This document shows positions 23,291-34,263 of a DNA stretch of 64,000 nucleotides, in pieces. The stretch is from Dugong dugon (Eukaryota > Chordata > Mammalia > Sirenia > Dugongidae). The stretch covers positions 98,663,234-98,727,233 of the forward strand of contig CM057462.1 of assembly GCA_030035585.1 (NCBI GenBank). Reading direction: 5' to 3'. Within the stretch, counting starts at the first letter, position 1, and every line of letters starts with the position of its first letter. The position numbers were made by a program, and so were the translations under genes. The notes under the pieces are model-generated. The model did no database searches. It had not been told where the DNA came from and worked only from the letters and a program-made list of their open reading frames with translations.

Positions 23291-24569
23291 TATCGTCTCT
23301 AATCTAGGATCTCTTACAAAGCCAGGAAAACAGAGTTTTGCTATTTGAAACTAATCACTTTATTTCATGCAGTAATGAATTCCCTTTCAAGGAGCTTCCT
23401 TGGTGGGTTTTTATCCTCCTATCAATGGTTCTGGCCATAATTTATTAGGTACTAGACATGGGACCTTGATCATAACAGAAGATAGCAGGACATCGCCCAA
23501 CAGATTTGATTGTCAAGATAACTGCGTGTTATTTTTTACTGAAAATATTTTTGTCTATTAAGTACCAGTAATTCCTGATTCTATTCTTTTTTTTTTCTAC
23601 TTTTGCAACATGTTGGGTTTGCCATGACTATATTCAAGTATATTCCAGGTAGCAGAATTGCTCCTGAGCTGTTCTGATGATAACTTTCAGGGACACTAAT
23701 CATCTTGGGTCCATCCAAATGATTGGCAGCGACTAAGAGAGGTTTCTATATTGTACTAGGCAGATGAAGACTGATGAATTCTTTGGAGATACCAAGCTGG
23801 AACAGTTTTAGAATAAGTAGACAGCCGTGCCTGCTTATGTAGTGTTAATATTTTGATGTTACCTGATTTTAAGTTGTTATTTTTCTTACTAATTTTGAGT
23901 GCCATCAAAGTCAAAACCACTTCTATATCTGTGATGATTCAGTGAATTTTTTTTTCCAATTTGAATCACAAAAAAATTCTCTTTGCAAGTCAAAATGATG
24001 ACTGACTGACTGTGCACTTTCATCCCAGGGAATGTCAATGACATGAAAATCCAAATATATTCTCATCCTTCTATGCCTTAAAACATTTAATTCTGATTAT
24101 GTCAACCTCCTCGACATCTATTTGCCAAGAGCTTGAAAAGTTCTAAACCCAGTAGATCAACCAAGTATTATACTTACATTTCAGTTCATGAGTTTCAGGT
24201 GTCACTATCTTAATCAATCTAAAAGAGCTTTTCCATACGCATAAGTGACTAATAGCTACTCAGGTATGTGTATGCTGATTCTGATGAAATTAGATTGCTA
24301 AAGGACAGAATATTTGACTTTAAGTTTTTTAAAAAATTACTGTATCTCACAGTTTGGAAAATGATCTTGGGGTATTGAGTTAATTGTGAAGTCAAATTTC
24401 TTAATACAAATGATGCAAACCTCTGGAAAAAGTTAATACAATGAAACCAAATGCATTTCATTTTAAGCAGTCACACAAAACATAATACACTGTATCATAA
24501 CCATATACCACTACATATAACACTTATTTATAACCCATACAATACAATGTACAATATCACATTGTATTA
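23291..24569. other. Unassigned non-coding
   Basis: AT-rich DNA. No repeat or exon was recognised with confidence. Confidence 0.4.
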
Positions 24570-24720
24570 TAACTTGTGCACTTGCCTATTCCCCTGACCT
24601 GGATGTGAGTTCCTTTAAAGCAAGAACCATGTAATTCATTTCTCTATTCTAATCACTTAGCCCAGGGCCCTAATAATTTAGAAATATTTGGTAAATATCT
24701 TTTAAAGAAACAAATGAATC
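24570..24720 (+). repeat. L2 LINE 3' end
   Basis: The motifs gatgtgagttcctttaaagc and tcacttagcccagggccc, followed by a degenerate (GAAT)-like end, match the terminal L2 3'UTR. Confidence 0.65.
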
Positions 24721-25140
24721 ACTATATGCAAAGGTGCTCTCCAGTATTCACATCTGTAATAGATGAAGTTTCTGGTAATGAAATGAACATCAATGATTTC
24801 AGTACACAAGTAAATCCACATAATTATCTGATTATAGTTGTATTATCCCTTATTACAAATAATGAAGTCATAATTAAGTTTATAAAGTGGCTAATATTTA
24901 CCAATGATCAGCAATCTAAAAGTTTAGGAATGTGATGATTCTCAAACTAATGGTTTATTTTAAAATTCCTTTCCTATTTAGAGCTACTAAACCATCTGAG
25001 TTATGTTTTTTGAACATATAAGAGGGAAAAAGATGTGTTTCTATTCCTTTATTTTTTTTTTATTGTTTTTGGATTTTATTTTCTCAACATTAATATCCTT
25101 ACTATTTGTATGATTTGAATTTTAAATGTTTCCATATGTA
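24721..25140. other. Unassigned AT-rich DNA
   Basis: No gene was recognised. T-rich runs lie at 25050-25065. Confidence 0.4.
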
Positions 25141-25156
25141 GAGTCATTATTTATTT

Positions 25157-25482
25157 ATTTATTTTTGAGGAAGTTTTACAGAACAAAATAGTTTCTCATT
25201 AAACAGTTAGTACACATATTGCCCTATAACAATGGTTAACAACCCTGTAACATGTCAGCACTGTCCTTACTCAGCCTTGGGTTCCCTATCACCAACTTTC
25301 CTGTCCCCTCCTGGCTTCTAGTCCTTGTCTCTGGACTGCTGTGCCTCATTAGTCCCGTTTTGTTTTATGGGGCTGTCCAATCCCTGGGTGAACGGTGAAC
25401 CTTGGGAGTGACCTCACCACTGAGCTAAAAGTGTGTCTGGGGGCCATACTCTCAGGGTTTCTCCAGTCTCTGTCAGGCCATT
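25157..25482 (-). mobile_element. L1 3'UTR insertion, antisense, 5'-truncated
   Basis: The plus strand shows ttttacagaacaaaatagtt, gggttccctatcaccaactt and gctgtccaatccctgggtga, as in the L1s at 50.7 and 61.5 kb. The flanks tcattatttattt (25144-25156) and tcataatttattt (25483-25495) agree at 12 of 13 bases and probably form the TSD. AT-richness makes this less certain. Confidence 0.85.
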
Positions 25483-25700
25483 TCATAATTTATTTTAATA
25501 AACTTTTCTAAATATAAAACTAATATGTGCTCAATTCCAAAAACTTGGAAAATACAGAAAAGCATAAAGAAAAAATAACTCATGATTCCACGAACCAGAT
25601 GCTCCCATTGCAAAAATGTTGGTTGATATGCAATTTGCATGTGAATATTAACACATATGTTTGCCTTCATACACCATGGTTTTATATACATGTATGTATA

Positions 25701-25899
25701 TGGAGCTCTGGTGGCATACTGGTTAAGCAATCGGCTGCTAACGGAAGGTCAGCAGTTCAAACCCACCAGCTGTTCTGCAGGAGGAAAGTGTGGCAGTATG
25801 CTTCCATAAAGATTTATAGCCTTGGAAACTCCACGAGGTAGTTCTACCCTGTCCTATAGGGTTGCTATGACTCGGTATCAACTTCATGGCAATAGGTTT
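25701..25899 (+). repeat. AfroSINE variant, sense
   Basis: This starts ggagctctggtggcatactg and ends tcaacttcatggcaatagg. The middle (ctgcaggaggaaagtgtggc, gatttatagccttggaaact) is a third body type, shared with the antisense copies at 7772 and 40415. Confidence 0.9.
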
Positions 25900-26399
25900 A
25901 TATACTGTTTTATAGCCATTTTATTTTTTACTTACCATTTCCCCAACAATAAATCTTCTTGAATATCCTGATTTTGTAATGGCTACTTGGTATTCTGTCA
26001 TGTTATATCATGATTTAGTAATTTAATTTGTTTTTGTTGGACATTTAGGATGTTGCCAAGTTTTTAGTATTATTAATTATACTGTCCTGAACATCTTTAT
26101 ATATATATATTTGCACACATATCTGTAATTATTTCTTCGGTATGAATACCCAGAAGAAAATTGCTATTTTAAAGGGTGTGTACATCTTTAGGCTATACTT
26201 AACTTGAAAGATTTAATCAGTTTCCATTGTCTTCTACCAACCTAATTATGAAAGTGTGTATTTCAATATATTTTTAAAAAATCACTACAAGTGGAATAAT
26301 AAAACATTTTAACATCACATAGTTGTTTTACATCCTTTTCTTAATTATAATGAGCCCTTCTTATGGAAAGCAACTATCAGAGATATAAAGAAAGAATTA
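25900..26399. repeat. Probable old L1 3' fragment and AT-rich DNA
   Basis: The text ttttcattaccatttcccc-like, gaatatcctgattttgtaat and ttgttggacatttaggatgt resembles the antisense tail of an old L1/MER-type insertion. A (TA)n run lies at 26096-26112. The assignment is weak. Confidence 0.3.
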
Positions 26400-26560
26400 T
26401 TAATTATAATAATATTTAACACTAATGTGAACACTAACCGAGTACCTAAGTAATGTGTCTATTATCAGACAGCTAGTGAGTGACAGAACTGGGATACAGA
26501 CCTATGCACTCTGACTTCTGACCCTGCATCTTTAACCATTACTCTACGTGGCCTCTAAAA
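26400..26560. repeat. MIR-like fragment
   Basis: The motifs agacagctagtgagtgacag and aactgggatacagacctatg, then actctgacttctgaccctgc, match the conserved end of MIR-type elements. Confidence 0.6.
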
Positions 26561-27235
26561 CAGCCATCAGGATATGCACAATCTATTTATTTGCTGACTA
26601 TTGATGGAGACCTGGAAGTCTCTAGCATATGCTCAAATTATTCAATGAAATTGTGTCCATTTTTTGAAGTCTTTACAAACTTTTTTAAATCAAAATATTT
26701 CCAGGTAAAAGTAATAGCCGTCTATGGCCCCTACTTGGTACATAGACTGGTTTTGTACATACTATGTTTAAAATATGGCAAACTACATATTCTGTGGAAT
26801 TGAATATCAATTATGATATTTAAAGAAAGGATAAATATAGCCTGACTGATACCTCAGCAAACGCATTGCTACTCTTTCTACTAAATCTGATCAAATATGC
26901 TTATACCTGGTGCCAACCAGAGCCTTTTAAGTGTACATCTTGTGAGATTTCTTGCTTTGCTAAGGACAGAGATAGCTTGAAATTACTTCTGAAAAGGAAA
27001 TTAGCTACTTATAGATACTATCCTACATCAAAAAAGAGATAAGATTGCTCCATTCGTTCCTACTACATGAGACCTTGATTTATCAATTATTCCCACTGTC
27101 TTAAGTAGGGGGCTAGTCCATATCGGCTAGTACATGACCTAAAATTAAACAATGAAACACCTTGGACTTTGGATCTAAGCAGCCTGACACCATTATTTAA
27201 GAATAATATCAGGAATAAAAATAATAACACTGCTT
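26561..27235. other. Unassigned non-coding
   Basis: No repeat or exon was recognised. Confidence 0.4.
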
Positions 27236-27400
27236 TATAGGGAATATTTTATAAATCATCTTTGAGGTAGAAGCTTTATTATCCCCATTTTACAGATGAT
27301 GAAATGGAGGCATAAAGGCATTATATAAATTACTCCAGAACACAGAGCTAATACGTGGCCTATTATAGCCTTGAACACAAGCCTTCTGATTCCAGAAGTG
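27236..27400 (+). repeat. MIR-like fragment
   Basis: The motif ttattatccccattttacag, then atgatgaaatggaggcataa and cacagagctaatacgtggcc, is the standard MIR 3' core. Confidence 0.7.
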
Positions 27401-27666
27401 CTCATAATCACTATTATCTGATCCTCTATAATATGCAGTCAATAATTACTCTCTTACAGGGTTTCTGTGAAGATTAGTAGTAAATAATTTTCACAGAGCC
27501 TGTCATATAATGTACAATTAACAAATGATGGCATTATTTTTGATGATGTTATTGTTGTTGTATTCCCATTCAAAAATATCTTTCTTTTTGTATGTGTGAT
27601 TTATGCACATAAGTAATATGTGTATTATAAATGATAATTAAAAAATATCTGCTTATTATCCATCTT

Positions 27667-27872
27667 GGAGTCCCTGGGTGGTGTAAATAGTTAAGCACTC
27701 GGCTACTAACTGAAAGTTTGGCGGCTTAAATCCACCCAGGGGAACCTCAAAAGAAAGCCCTGGCAATCTACTTCTGAAAGATCACAACCGTTGAAAACCC
27801 TATGGAGTGCAGTTCTACTCTGAAACACTGGGGGTGTTCATGAGTCAGAATTGACTGGAGTGCTACTGGTAT
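27667..27872 (+). repeat. AfroSINE, long form, sense
   Basis: This begins ggagtccctgggtggtgtaa and contains gaaagccctggcaatctact and gttgaaaaccctatggagtg. It ends gtcagaattgactggagtgc. It is the best copy in the window for comparing the long-form body with the RTE derivative at 29660. Confidence 0.92.
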
Positions 27873-27957
27873 TACCCATCTTAAGAAATAAAATCTTTAA
27901 AGATCTTATGCAATCATGTGCCTCTCTTCACTACCCCACTAAGAATTATCTTAAACT

Positions 27958-28115
27958 CGTTGTGGAGTCGATTCTGGCTCATAAGAACCCTGTAGGACAG
28001 AGTAGAACTGCCCTGTAGGATTTCCAAGGCTATAATCTTTTCAGAATCATACTGCCCCATCTTTTTCCTGCAAAGCGAGTGGTGGGTTCAAACCGATGAC
28101 CTTTTGGTTAGCAGC
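27958..28115 (-). repeat. AfroSINE, antisense, interrupted by an LTR
   Basis: This runs from gttgtggagtcgattctggc to accttttggttagcagc, where an LTR begins abruptly. The tRNA-like head has been displaced or lost, and I do not see it beyond the LTR. Confidence 0.88.
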
Positions 28116-28540
28116 TGTCTTAGGCTGGGTTCTCTAGAGAAGCAAAACCAATAAAGCATACAAATATACATATATAGAGAAAGATTTCTATCAGGGAAAC
28201 AGCTCACACTATTGTAGAGGCTGAAACGTCCCAAGTCCATGCGTCAGGATAGGACTTCTCCCGATTCACATAGCTGCAGGGGCTGGCAAACCCAAGTTCG
28301 GCAGGTAAGCTACTAGCTCAAGTCCCAAGAACTGGAGGTCAGACAAACAACAGGCAGCTGCAGGATCCAGAATAAGCCAAACGCCTTGGCCAGGCGAGCA
28401 GGAAGGAAGTAGGCTGCGGAGGGTGGAGAGAGAAAGCCTGCGGGGGCGGTGAGCCGCCACAAGTCACGTACCCACCCCCCCGCCCCCCGTCCCACTCAGT
28501 AGATTCCATCATGGGGGTGATCACATACCAAATTTCATCT
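28116..28540 (-). repeat. MaLR-like LTR, truncated, inserted in a SINE
   Basis: The plus strand starts tgtcttaggctgggttctct. It shares ccaataaagcatacaaat, ggtcagacaaacaacaggca and ggtgatcacat with the LTR at 45058-46622. Its family order suggests the sense strand is minus. The far end (beyond ~28540) is missing. Its centre is unusually C/G-rich (28370-28495). Confidence 0.8.
28471..28493 (-). other. Potential G-quadruplex tract
   Basis: On the plus strand four C-runs of 3, 7, 6 and 3 are separated by single or double bases. The minus strand therefore has G3-N2-G6-N1-G7-N1-G3. Short loops favour a stable quadruplex. It lies within the LTR. Confidence 0.75.
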
Positions 28541-28979
28541 GTCCCTTCAGGGTGCTGGTCTTAAGCCTGGGGCTCATTTGTGATCCTTTGGACACTGCTA
28601 AGGAAATAGGATTTATTCCAGATCCTGTCTGCCAGTGGGAATGTGGTTTCGATGATACCAACAGATGTTTTTCTAGATTTGCTCAACAATTGCCTGCCAT
28701 GGGCTCAGCTTCAAGGTTGAATGTTTCCAGAGCCAGATGACAAGTAGAGGTGGTGAAGGAAATGACGCAAGTTCCTGCTTTCATGTCTTCAGATTCTACT
28801 TCCTCTGAATCCCTTACAAATGTAACTTTTAGCCATATCACACTACCAAATTCTGCCCCAACCATTCTCTTTCTTCAACCCATTCTCTTTCACTTATTTG
28901 AAGTATTTTGAAATGCCAACCACCAAATCTTTCTTAATTTCTTTTTCCATTTTCTTCCTTAAAGTTTATATCTCCCCTT
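28541..28979. other. Unassigned non-coding
   Basis: A 62-codon plus frame at 28552-28740 (near CQWECGFDDTNRCF) resembles no family that I know. There is no splice context that I can support. Treat it as non-coding. Confidence 0.4.
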
Positions 28980-29151
28980 GGAGCTCTGGTGGTGCAGTGG
29001 TTAAGAGCTACAGCTGCTAATCAAAAGGTCAGCAGTCTGAATCCACCAGCTGCTCCTTGGAAACCCTATGGGGCGGTTCTACTGTGTCCTATAGGATCGC
29101 TATGAGTCAGAATCAACTTGATGGCAATGGATTTGTTTTGTTTTGTTTTTA
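28980..29151 (+). repeat. AfroSINE, short form, sense
   Basis: This runs ggagctctggtggtgcagtg to cagaatcaacttgatggcaa, with a tail of tggatttgttttgttttg. It is well preserved. Confidence 0.93.
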
Positions 29152-29640
29152 ATTCTCCATTTATCCCTCTGTATTTTACTCTTTATTTCATTTACTGATT
29201 GTCATTCTGTTTCCCTTCCTCTAAATGTGGCAATTGCCAATGGGTTGGTCTTCAAATTGCTTTCCTTCTAGTTTTTATACCCTCCTCTTTGACCATCTAC
29301 CCATTCCTACTGTTTCAAACCATTGTCTTAACTCTGTTTTGAATTCTTGTATTCCATTTTTATCTTGTCATAGGTAGTTCTTCATGAATATCCCACATCA
29401 ATTCCATCTCAATATATCTAAAACTGATCTCATTATCTGACTCCTCAAAATCGCTTTTTCTTACATGTTCCCTGTCTTCATTTATGGCATCTACAACATC
29501 TCTAATAAAACTGAGGCTCAAAACCTTAGTTCTCAACAAGACAGATATTCCCCTAAGGAGGCATTTAGGACATTTTAAGTTTTTTTGGGTTATAGATGTC
29601 ATAATGATTGAGGGTTCCTAGTACCACTTCCACCATCTGT
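29152..29640 (+). repeat. L2 LINE, 3' coding portion
   Basis: The motifs tatctaaaactgatctcatt and atctgactcctcaaaatcg, then atgttccctgtcttcattta, match the L2 ORF end region. It is degraded. Confidence 0.6.
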
Positions 29641-29659
29641 CTGTCCATTTTTCATATTA

Positions 29660-30004
29660 TAGTGGCTTGTGTGTTGCTATGATGCCGGAAGCTATGCCAC
29701 CAGTATTTCAAATACTAGCAGGTCATCCATGGATAGGTTTCAGTGGAGCTTCCAGTCTAAGACAAACTGAAAAGAAAGGCCTGGTAATCTACTTCTGAAA
29801 GTTAGCCAAGGAAAACCCTATGGATCACAATAGACTATTGCCCAATATAACACTGGAAGATGAGCCCATAGGTTGGAAAGCAACAATGGACTCAAGCATG
29901 CCAATGATCATGAGGATGGTGCAGGACCGGCCAGCATTTTGTTCTGTTGTGCATGGAATTGCCATGAGTTGGAGTGTACGTGATGGCAACTAACAAAAAT
30001 AATA
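29660..30004 (+). mobile_element. Internally deleted RTE (5' end joined to 3' end)
   Basis: The left part contains ttgcccaatataacactgga and gatgagcccataggttggaa. These match the 5' leader of the RTE at 45.1 kb (cattgtctgatatagtgccg, gatgagcccccaggttggaa). At about 29881-29885 it jumps to the RTE 3' end (gaggatggtgcaggaccgg, ttttgttctgttgtgcatgg) and ends ggcaactaacaaaaataat. About 3 kb of coding sequence is missing, with a gcaac-like microhomology at the junction. A block at 29777-29820 resembles the AfroSINE body. It looks like a nonautonomous RTE derivative. Confidence 0.75.
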
Positions 30005-30880
30005 ACATTTGCTAGTGTGTAGAGATTAGAAATGCCATACATCCTGCATAAATCAGGCCACCCCACAGTCCCGAAGAACTGTTCCACATCTTGAGTAAAT
30101 TCTAAATATCTCACTAGACGTTCAGATAAGTAAAAGCCCTTTTCAAAAAATTCTCTTAGCCTAGAATCTAACTCTGTTTTACATTAAACACAAATAATTT
30201 TGGCAAAGTTTTAATATACATTGAATTTCCAGACATTCATACACTATGTAAATTGTCCTTTTTTTCCTAAATATTGCCAAGAGTTTTTCATCGTTACAGA
30301 AAATTGTATCACTGTTGGCAACACAGCTCGTAGTGTTTGAGTCACCAGTAAACAACCATCCCTATGAGTCTGCATTTTTAGCAGTTACAGTCACAATGAT
30401 TATTCATATGGGTGCAAACATCTGAGTAATCACTTCATTCATTCAATTAAGACATGATAATTTCATTATGTCTTCTGGTGTAGTTGTGCTGAGTATTTAT
30501 ATACTGAAATATATATTGCTATACATTTTATTTAATTCTTTGTTATTTAAAGGATTATACTGGTTTTCTTTAATTAATGGATACAGATAGCTTTAGGTAT
30601 CTAGGGATTTTATTTTAGGATAGACAAGGTGGTGTTACTAGTAATATTTATAGATGAAGGGGGTTTGGGGTCTAATAGAAATGAGAACTTTTTAGAATCC
30701 GTTCTAAATGCCACCTCTCTTTTGTTTACTAACATGAACATATTTGCCAAATTCTAGCAAATTTTCATGACAATTTTACATATTTGTTCATATATTCTAA
30801 CTGTCTACATCCCAATTTAAACTCATGTAATCTGAATACTCAATGGCTTCCTAATTAATCTCCTTACTTCAAGAGGTGAA
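30005..30880. other. Unassigned AT-rich DNA
   Basis: No gene was recognised. The stretch 30700-30860 (tactaacatgaacat, ctaactgtctacatcccaat) may be an old L2 piece. Confidence 0.35.
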
Positions 30881-30884
30881 GTTA

Positions 30885-31060
30885 TATAGTTTTAAAGAAT
30901 ATGGGCTATAGAATCAGACTAACTTGATTCACTTTTTATCATTGTCAGTTATTAGTTGTAGCTCACTTTCACTATATTTTAAAATAAGAACCAATAAATC
31001 CCTACCTAGTGATAACAGTGTTTTTGTTAGAACTCAATAGAGCAATATCCAATATTTCTA
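30885..31060 (+). repeat. Degenerate MIR-like fragment
   Basis: The order tatgggctatagaatcagac, then tattagttgtagctcacttt and aatccctacctagtgataac, follows MIR. It is strongly diverged. Confidence 0.4.
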
Positions 31061-32640
31061 GTGTATGATAATAACTATTCGTGTGAGTTTTTTCTTTCAA
31101 CTGTGCTACATATATATTATGATGATCATAACATTCTAGATTCTCTAAAAGAATCTTGATTGCAGTACTATATATGCCATCAGACCATGTGACATGATAC
31201 TTGGCTTAAAAAATGTGGTCAACATAATTGCAATGTATCTCTTGGTGTTTCACTAACGGCCCAGGTGTATATGTACCCACAGCACAAGTAATTGAGAACT
31301 CTTTCAATAACAGGTATTATATGACTTCTGGGGATAAATTTTCATTACTTCTCTAATAATCGTGGAGATAAATTTGATGCTGGATATGAACCAAATTTTC
31401 TTTTTCCATTCAAGTTGCCATTTCTACTGAATGTCATCAGATTACTTATTTGCAGCTTTCATGTTTTATGAACTCTATTTCCATTCAATTTCTGTTCACC
31501 TGAAATGGAAATATGAAGTACTTGTTAAAGAGAAGGACTTTTCTTGCCTTGTTAGAAATGAAACATTTCTGAAAGTGAACATGGTACCCTAAGTTAACAT
31601 CAGTAATTTGCATGGCTACATGCTACATAAAGGAATAGAAAACATAAGTTGTTTTTATAATTACAATCATTATTTATAAAGCCCATTTCAGAATATTGCT
31701 TATTTCTTCCAGTTTGGACTTCCTTATTTTAAATATTCATTTGCAAAATAAATTGTCAGAAGGTTAATTTAAAACTGAAGCTCTTGACAATTTTATGAGA
31801 CATCTTTCTTAAACTTTCATGGATTAGACCATTTATGTCAAGAATATTGCCAAAAGGAGACCAGAGACAACTGTAGAAAAAAAATGAGTGAATCAAGTTT
31901 GGGGTATTAAGGACTGAGGAAAATTTGCCTTTAGCTAGTTTTAAAGGACTAGATATACCTACAGAGAATACTGAGAAGTCTAGAGCATTTTGAGCCAGCA
32001 AAGTAAACATCTAAAGCCATTGGTGAGGAAAGACCTGTAGGTAAAGCGGGGAACATAATTCCAGAGATACAAAGTATACACAAAGTTCTGAAAAATAGAA
32101 GCAAAAAATATTAGAAGGATTCAAGAGCAAAAAATTTTGGGAGAAGTGTAAGGATCAGGAAGATGTAGTAAGGGATAATAGATTGAAAGAGGGAGGTTTT
32201 TAAAGAGTGAAGAAAAAAGAAGGAAGGATAGGTTTGAGGAAGTAATCAAATTAGAGATGTTTTGATAGAAAGTGTCAGACAAGACATTCAGTCAAAATCT
32301 TGGATGCATATGCTTAGTTTAAGAAAACTATCTGCCTTCTTTAGTTTAACTATCAAACAGAAACTGTGGCTTTGTGTATAACTTTATGTTTAATGCATCT
32401 AGTTTATAAAATATGATTCCATTGTCAGGTTTCTAGCAATTGAATCAAGAATTTCTTCTACTGCTAATGAGAGGAATTAATCAAATTTGAAATAATTTGG
32501 ATTTTCTAATTAGTTGCTAGGATAGCTAGGATAGCATACTTTGGATATACTTTAGCCCTTGAATTTCTGAGAATTAATTTAAAATTTCTGAGAATTAATT
32601 TAAAATGCAAGTCTTAGGTAAATAAAATGAAAATGATCAT
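31061..32640. other. Unassigned non-coding
   Basis: About 1.6 kb contains no recognised repeat or exon. A short exact tandem (aatttctgagaattaatttaaa, two units) lies at about 32560-32605. Confidence 0.4.
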
Positions 32641-33235
32641 GGAAATTTTGCTTCTAGCTGTGAGAAGAAGCTACACAATAAATAGATTGAAATTGTTATT
32701 CTGCTGTAAACAACTATAAAACTAGATAAAATATGATGCAATTGATTTCAGGCATTGAAAAATAGTGTCTGACCAGATCCTTGAGACAGGGTAACACATG
32801 AGATGAGTCCCGTGATTACCCCAGTTCTCTGCCTGGAGGATTCTCTTGACCATGGCACCAGGAGCTGCACCCCAAGTAGAATACAGCATGTCCTGTTGAG
32901 CTGGGGAGGCAAGGCTACTGAAACAGACTTGTAATTTTCATGGAATAGAAATAGATAAAATGTAGCTGTGGCAAGGGGAAGTCCCGGAAATCTGAAGAAT
33001 GTTCACACAACTTATTGCTCAGGAATGAACTGCAAATCCATGTGAAGAGAGTCCGTGATACCTCGCAGAGAGCAAGTGCTGTGAATCCAAGTGTTGATGG
33101 GATACCAGAAGTCGTGAAGCTCTGGGAGACATGGAAGTTCTGGTCTAGCCAGATGGGAGAGACTTTACTAAGCTGGGCACCTCTGACATTCAGTAAGCAG
33201 GAAGGAATAAGGACCATACTCTATCTCTTCCTCTT
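32641..33235 (+). repeat. Possible ancient L1/HAL1 leader
   Basis: The stretch ctgtaaacaactataaaact, agataaaatatgatgcaa and later gagacatggaagttctgg resembles the 5' leader of old mammalian L1 or HAL1 elements. I see no intact frame. The assignment is tentative. Confidence 0.35.
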
Positions 33236-33239
33236 CTTC

Positions 33240-33660
33240 TTTTTTTTTTTTTGCTGAAAAATAGCAAATTTATTACATAAATAATTAGATTATACAGTGA
33301 ATTACTAAAGGATTAACATTAAACTAATTTAAACTAATGGCCTGGTAGCAACTAGAAGACAAATTAGTAGTATTTCACTTTTCGCATGGCTTTCAAAATC
33401 TCAGCACCATTTCTTGTTTGTTTAAAGAATTATACAAGTCAACCTTTCCTTGCATCTCCATCCATATGCCTTTAAATTTGGTTGTCTCCCACAATTTCTT
33501 TAAGGAGAACTTGATGCTAGTAAGTGTAGCAAGATAGGGTCACTGCCTACATAGGCTTGTTTGCATTTGTGGCTAGAATCCTCCCAAGTTCTATGGAACC
33601 AGTCATCTTGCCACATTCAACTTAGTTGTTAAACAGGACACTCAGAAAGAGAGTGGAAGT
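33240..33660 (-). pseudogene. Candidate retrocopy 3' end, source unknown
   Basis: A 13-base T-run opens the region. A TTTATT (AATAAA on the minus strand) lies at 33269-33274, about 17 bases from it. That spacing is what an inserted, polyadenylated cDNA shows in antisense. The remainder does not resemble the L1 3'UTRs here. Short coding-like pieces on the minus strand (for example FKGIWMEMQGKVDLYN) are frame-broken, and I do not recognise the parent gene. An old LINE tail is the main alternative. Confidence 0.4.
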
Positions 33661-33799
33661 CAATAAATAAACATCTACACATCTGTAATCTTAAAAAAAG
33701 AGAGACTCGAATCATGTGAACTTTTAATGACGATTCAGTAGCAGCATAGAGTATTATACAAATACAACAGGCAGCATAACCAAATGGGGTGAAAATAGG

Positions 33800-33995
33800 A
33801 ATGTTACTAATATCAGCAAACCCAGGGTTGAAATTTACAAGGGCAACCTACAGCTGTAAGATCTTAATAAGTGACCTAAACACCCTGACCCTCAATTTCC
33901 TCTTTTTAAAAATGGGCACATCCATCTGTAAAGGATGCTGTGTACGTTAATCCATATTACATATAAAAGCACCATTTTATAGTTGTATATCTAAT
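33800..33995 (+). repeat. MIR-like fragment
   Basis: The order is taagatcttaataagtgacc, ctgaccctcaatttcctctt, then aaaatgggcaca. It is diverged. Confidence 0.6.
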
Positions 33996-34251
33996 GTTAA
34001 TTCCCACATGCCCCAGGAATCTCTCTTCTAGTCCATCTTTTATCCCACTAAAGTTCTCCTCAAAAAAATAAAATAAAACAAAGCCACTCTGACTGGAAAA
34101 AGCATTATCCTAATTTCAGACTTCTAACAAGCAAGTAGTTATACATCCTTAGTAATCTATACTAAAGGTAAAAATAGAAGATATTTGTTAGACAGAAGAT
34201 AAAGATCATTTCCTCTTAATGAAGGTAGTAAGGAAAAATGGGACAGGTGGG

Positions 34252-34263
34252 GCCAAGATGGTG
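34252..34263 (+). promoter_or_regulatory. YY1-like site at L1 5' end
   Basis: The sequence gccaagatggtg resembles the YY1 site (CAAGATGGCGG) that L1 5'UTRs use to position transcription start. One CpG position has changed. Activity is inferred only from resemblance. Confidence 0.45.
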
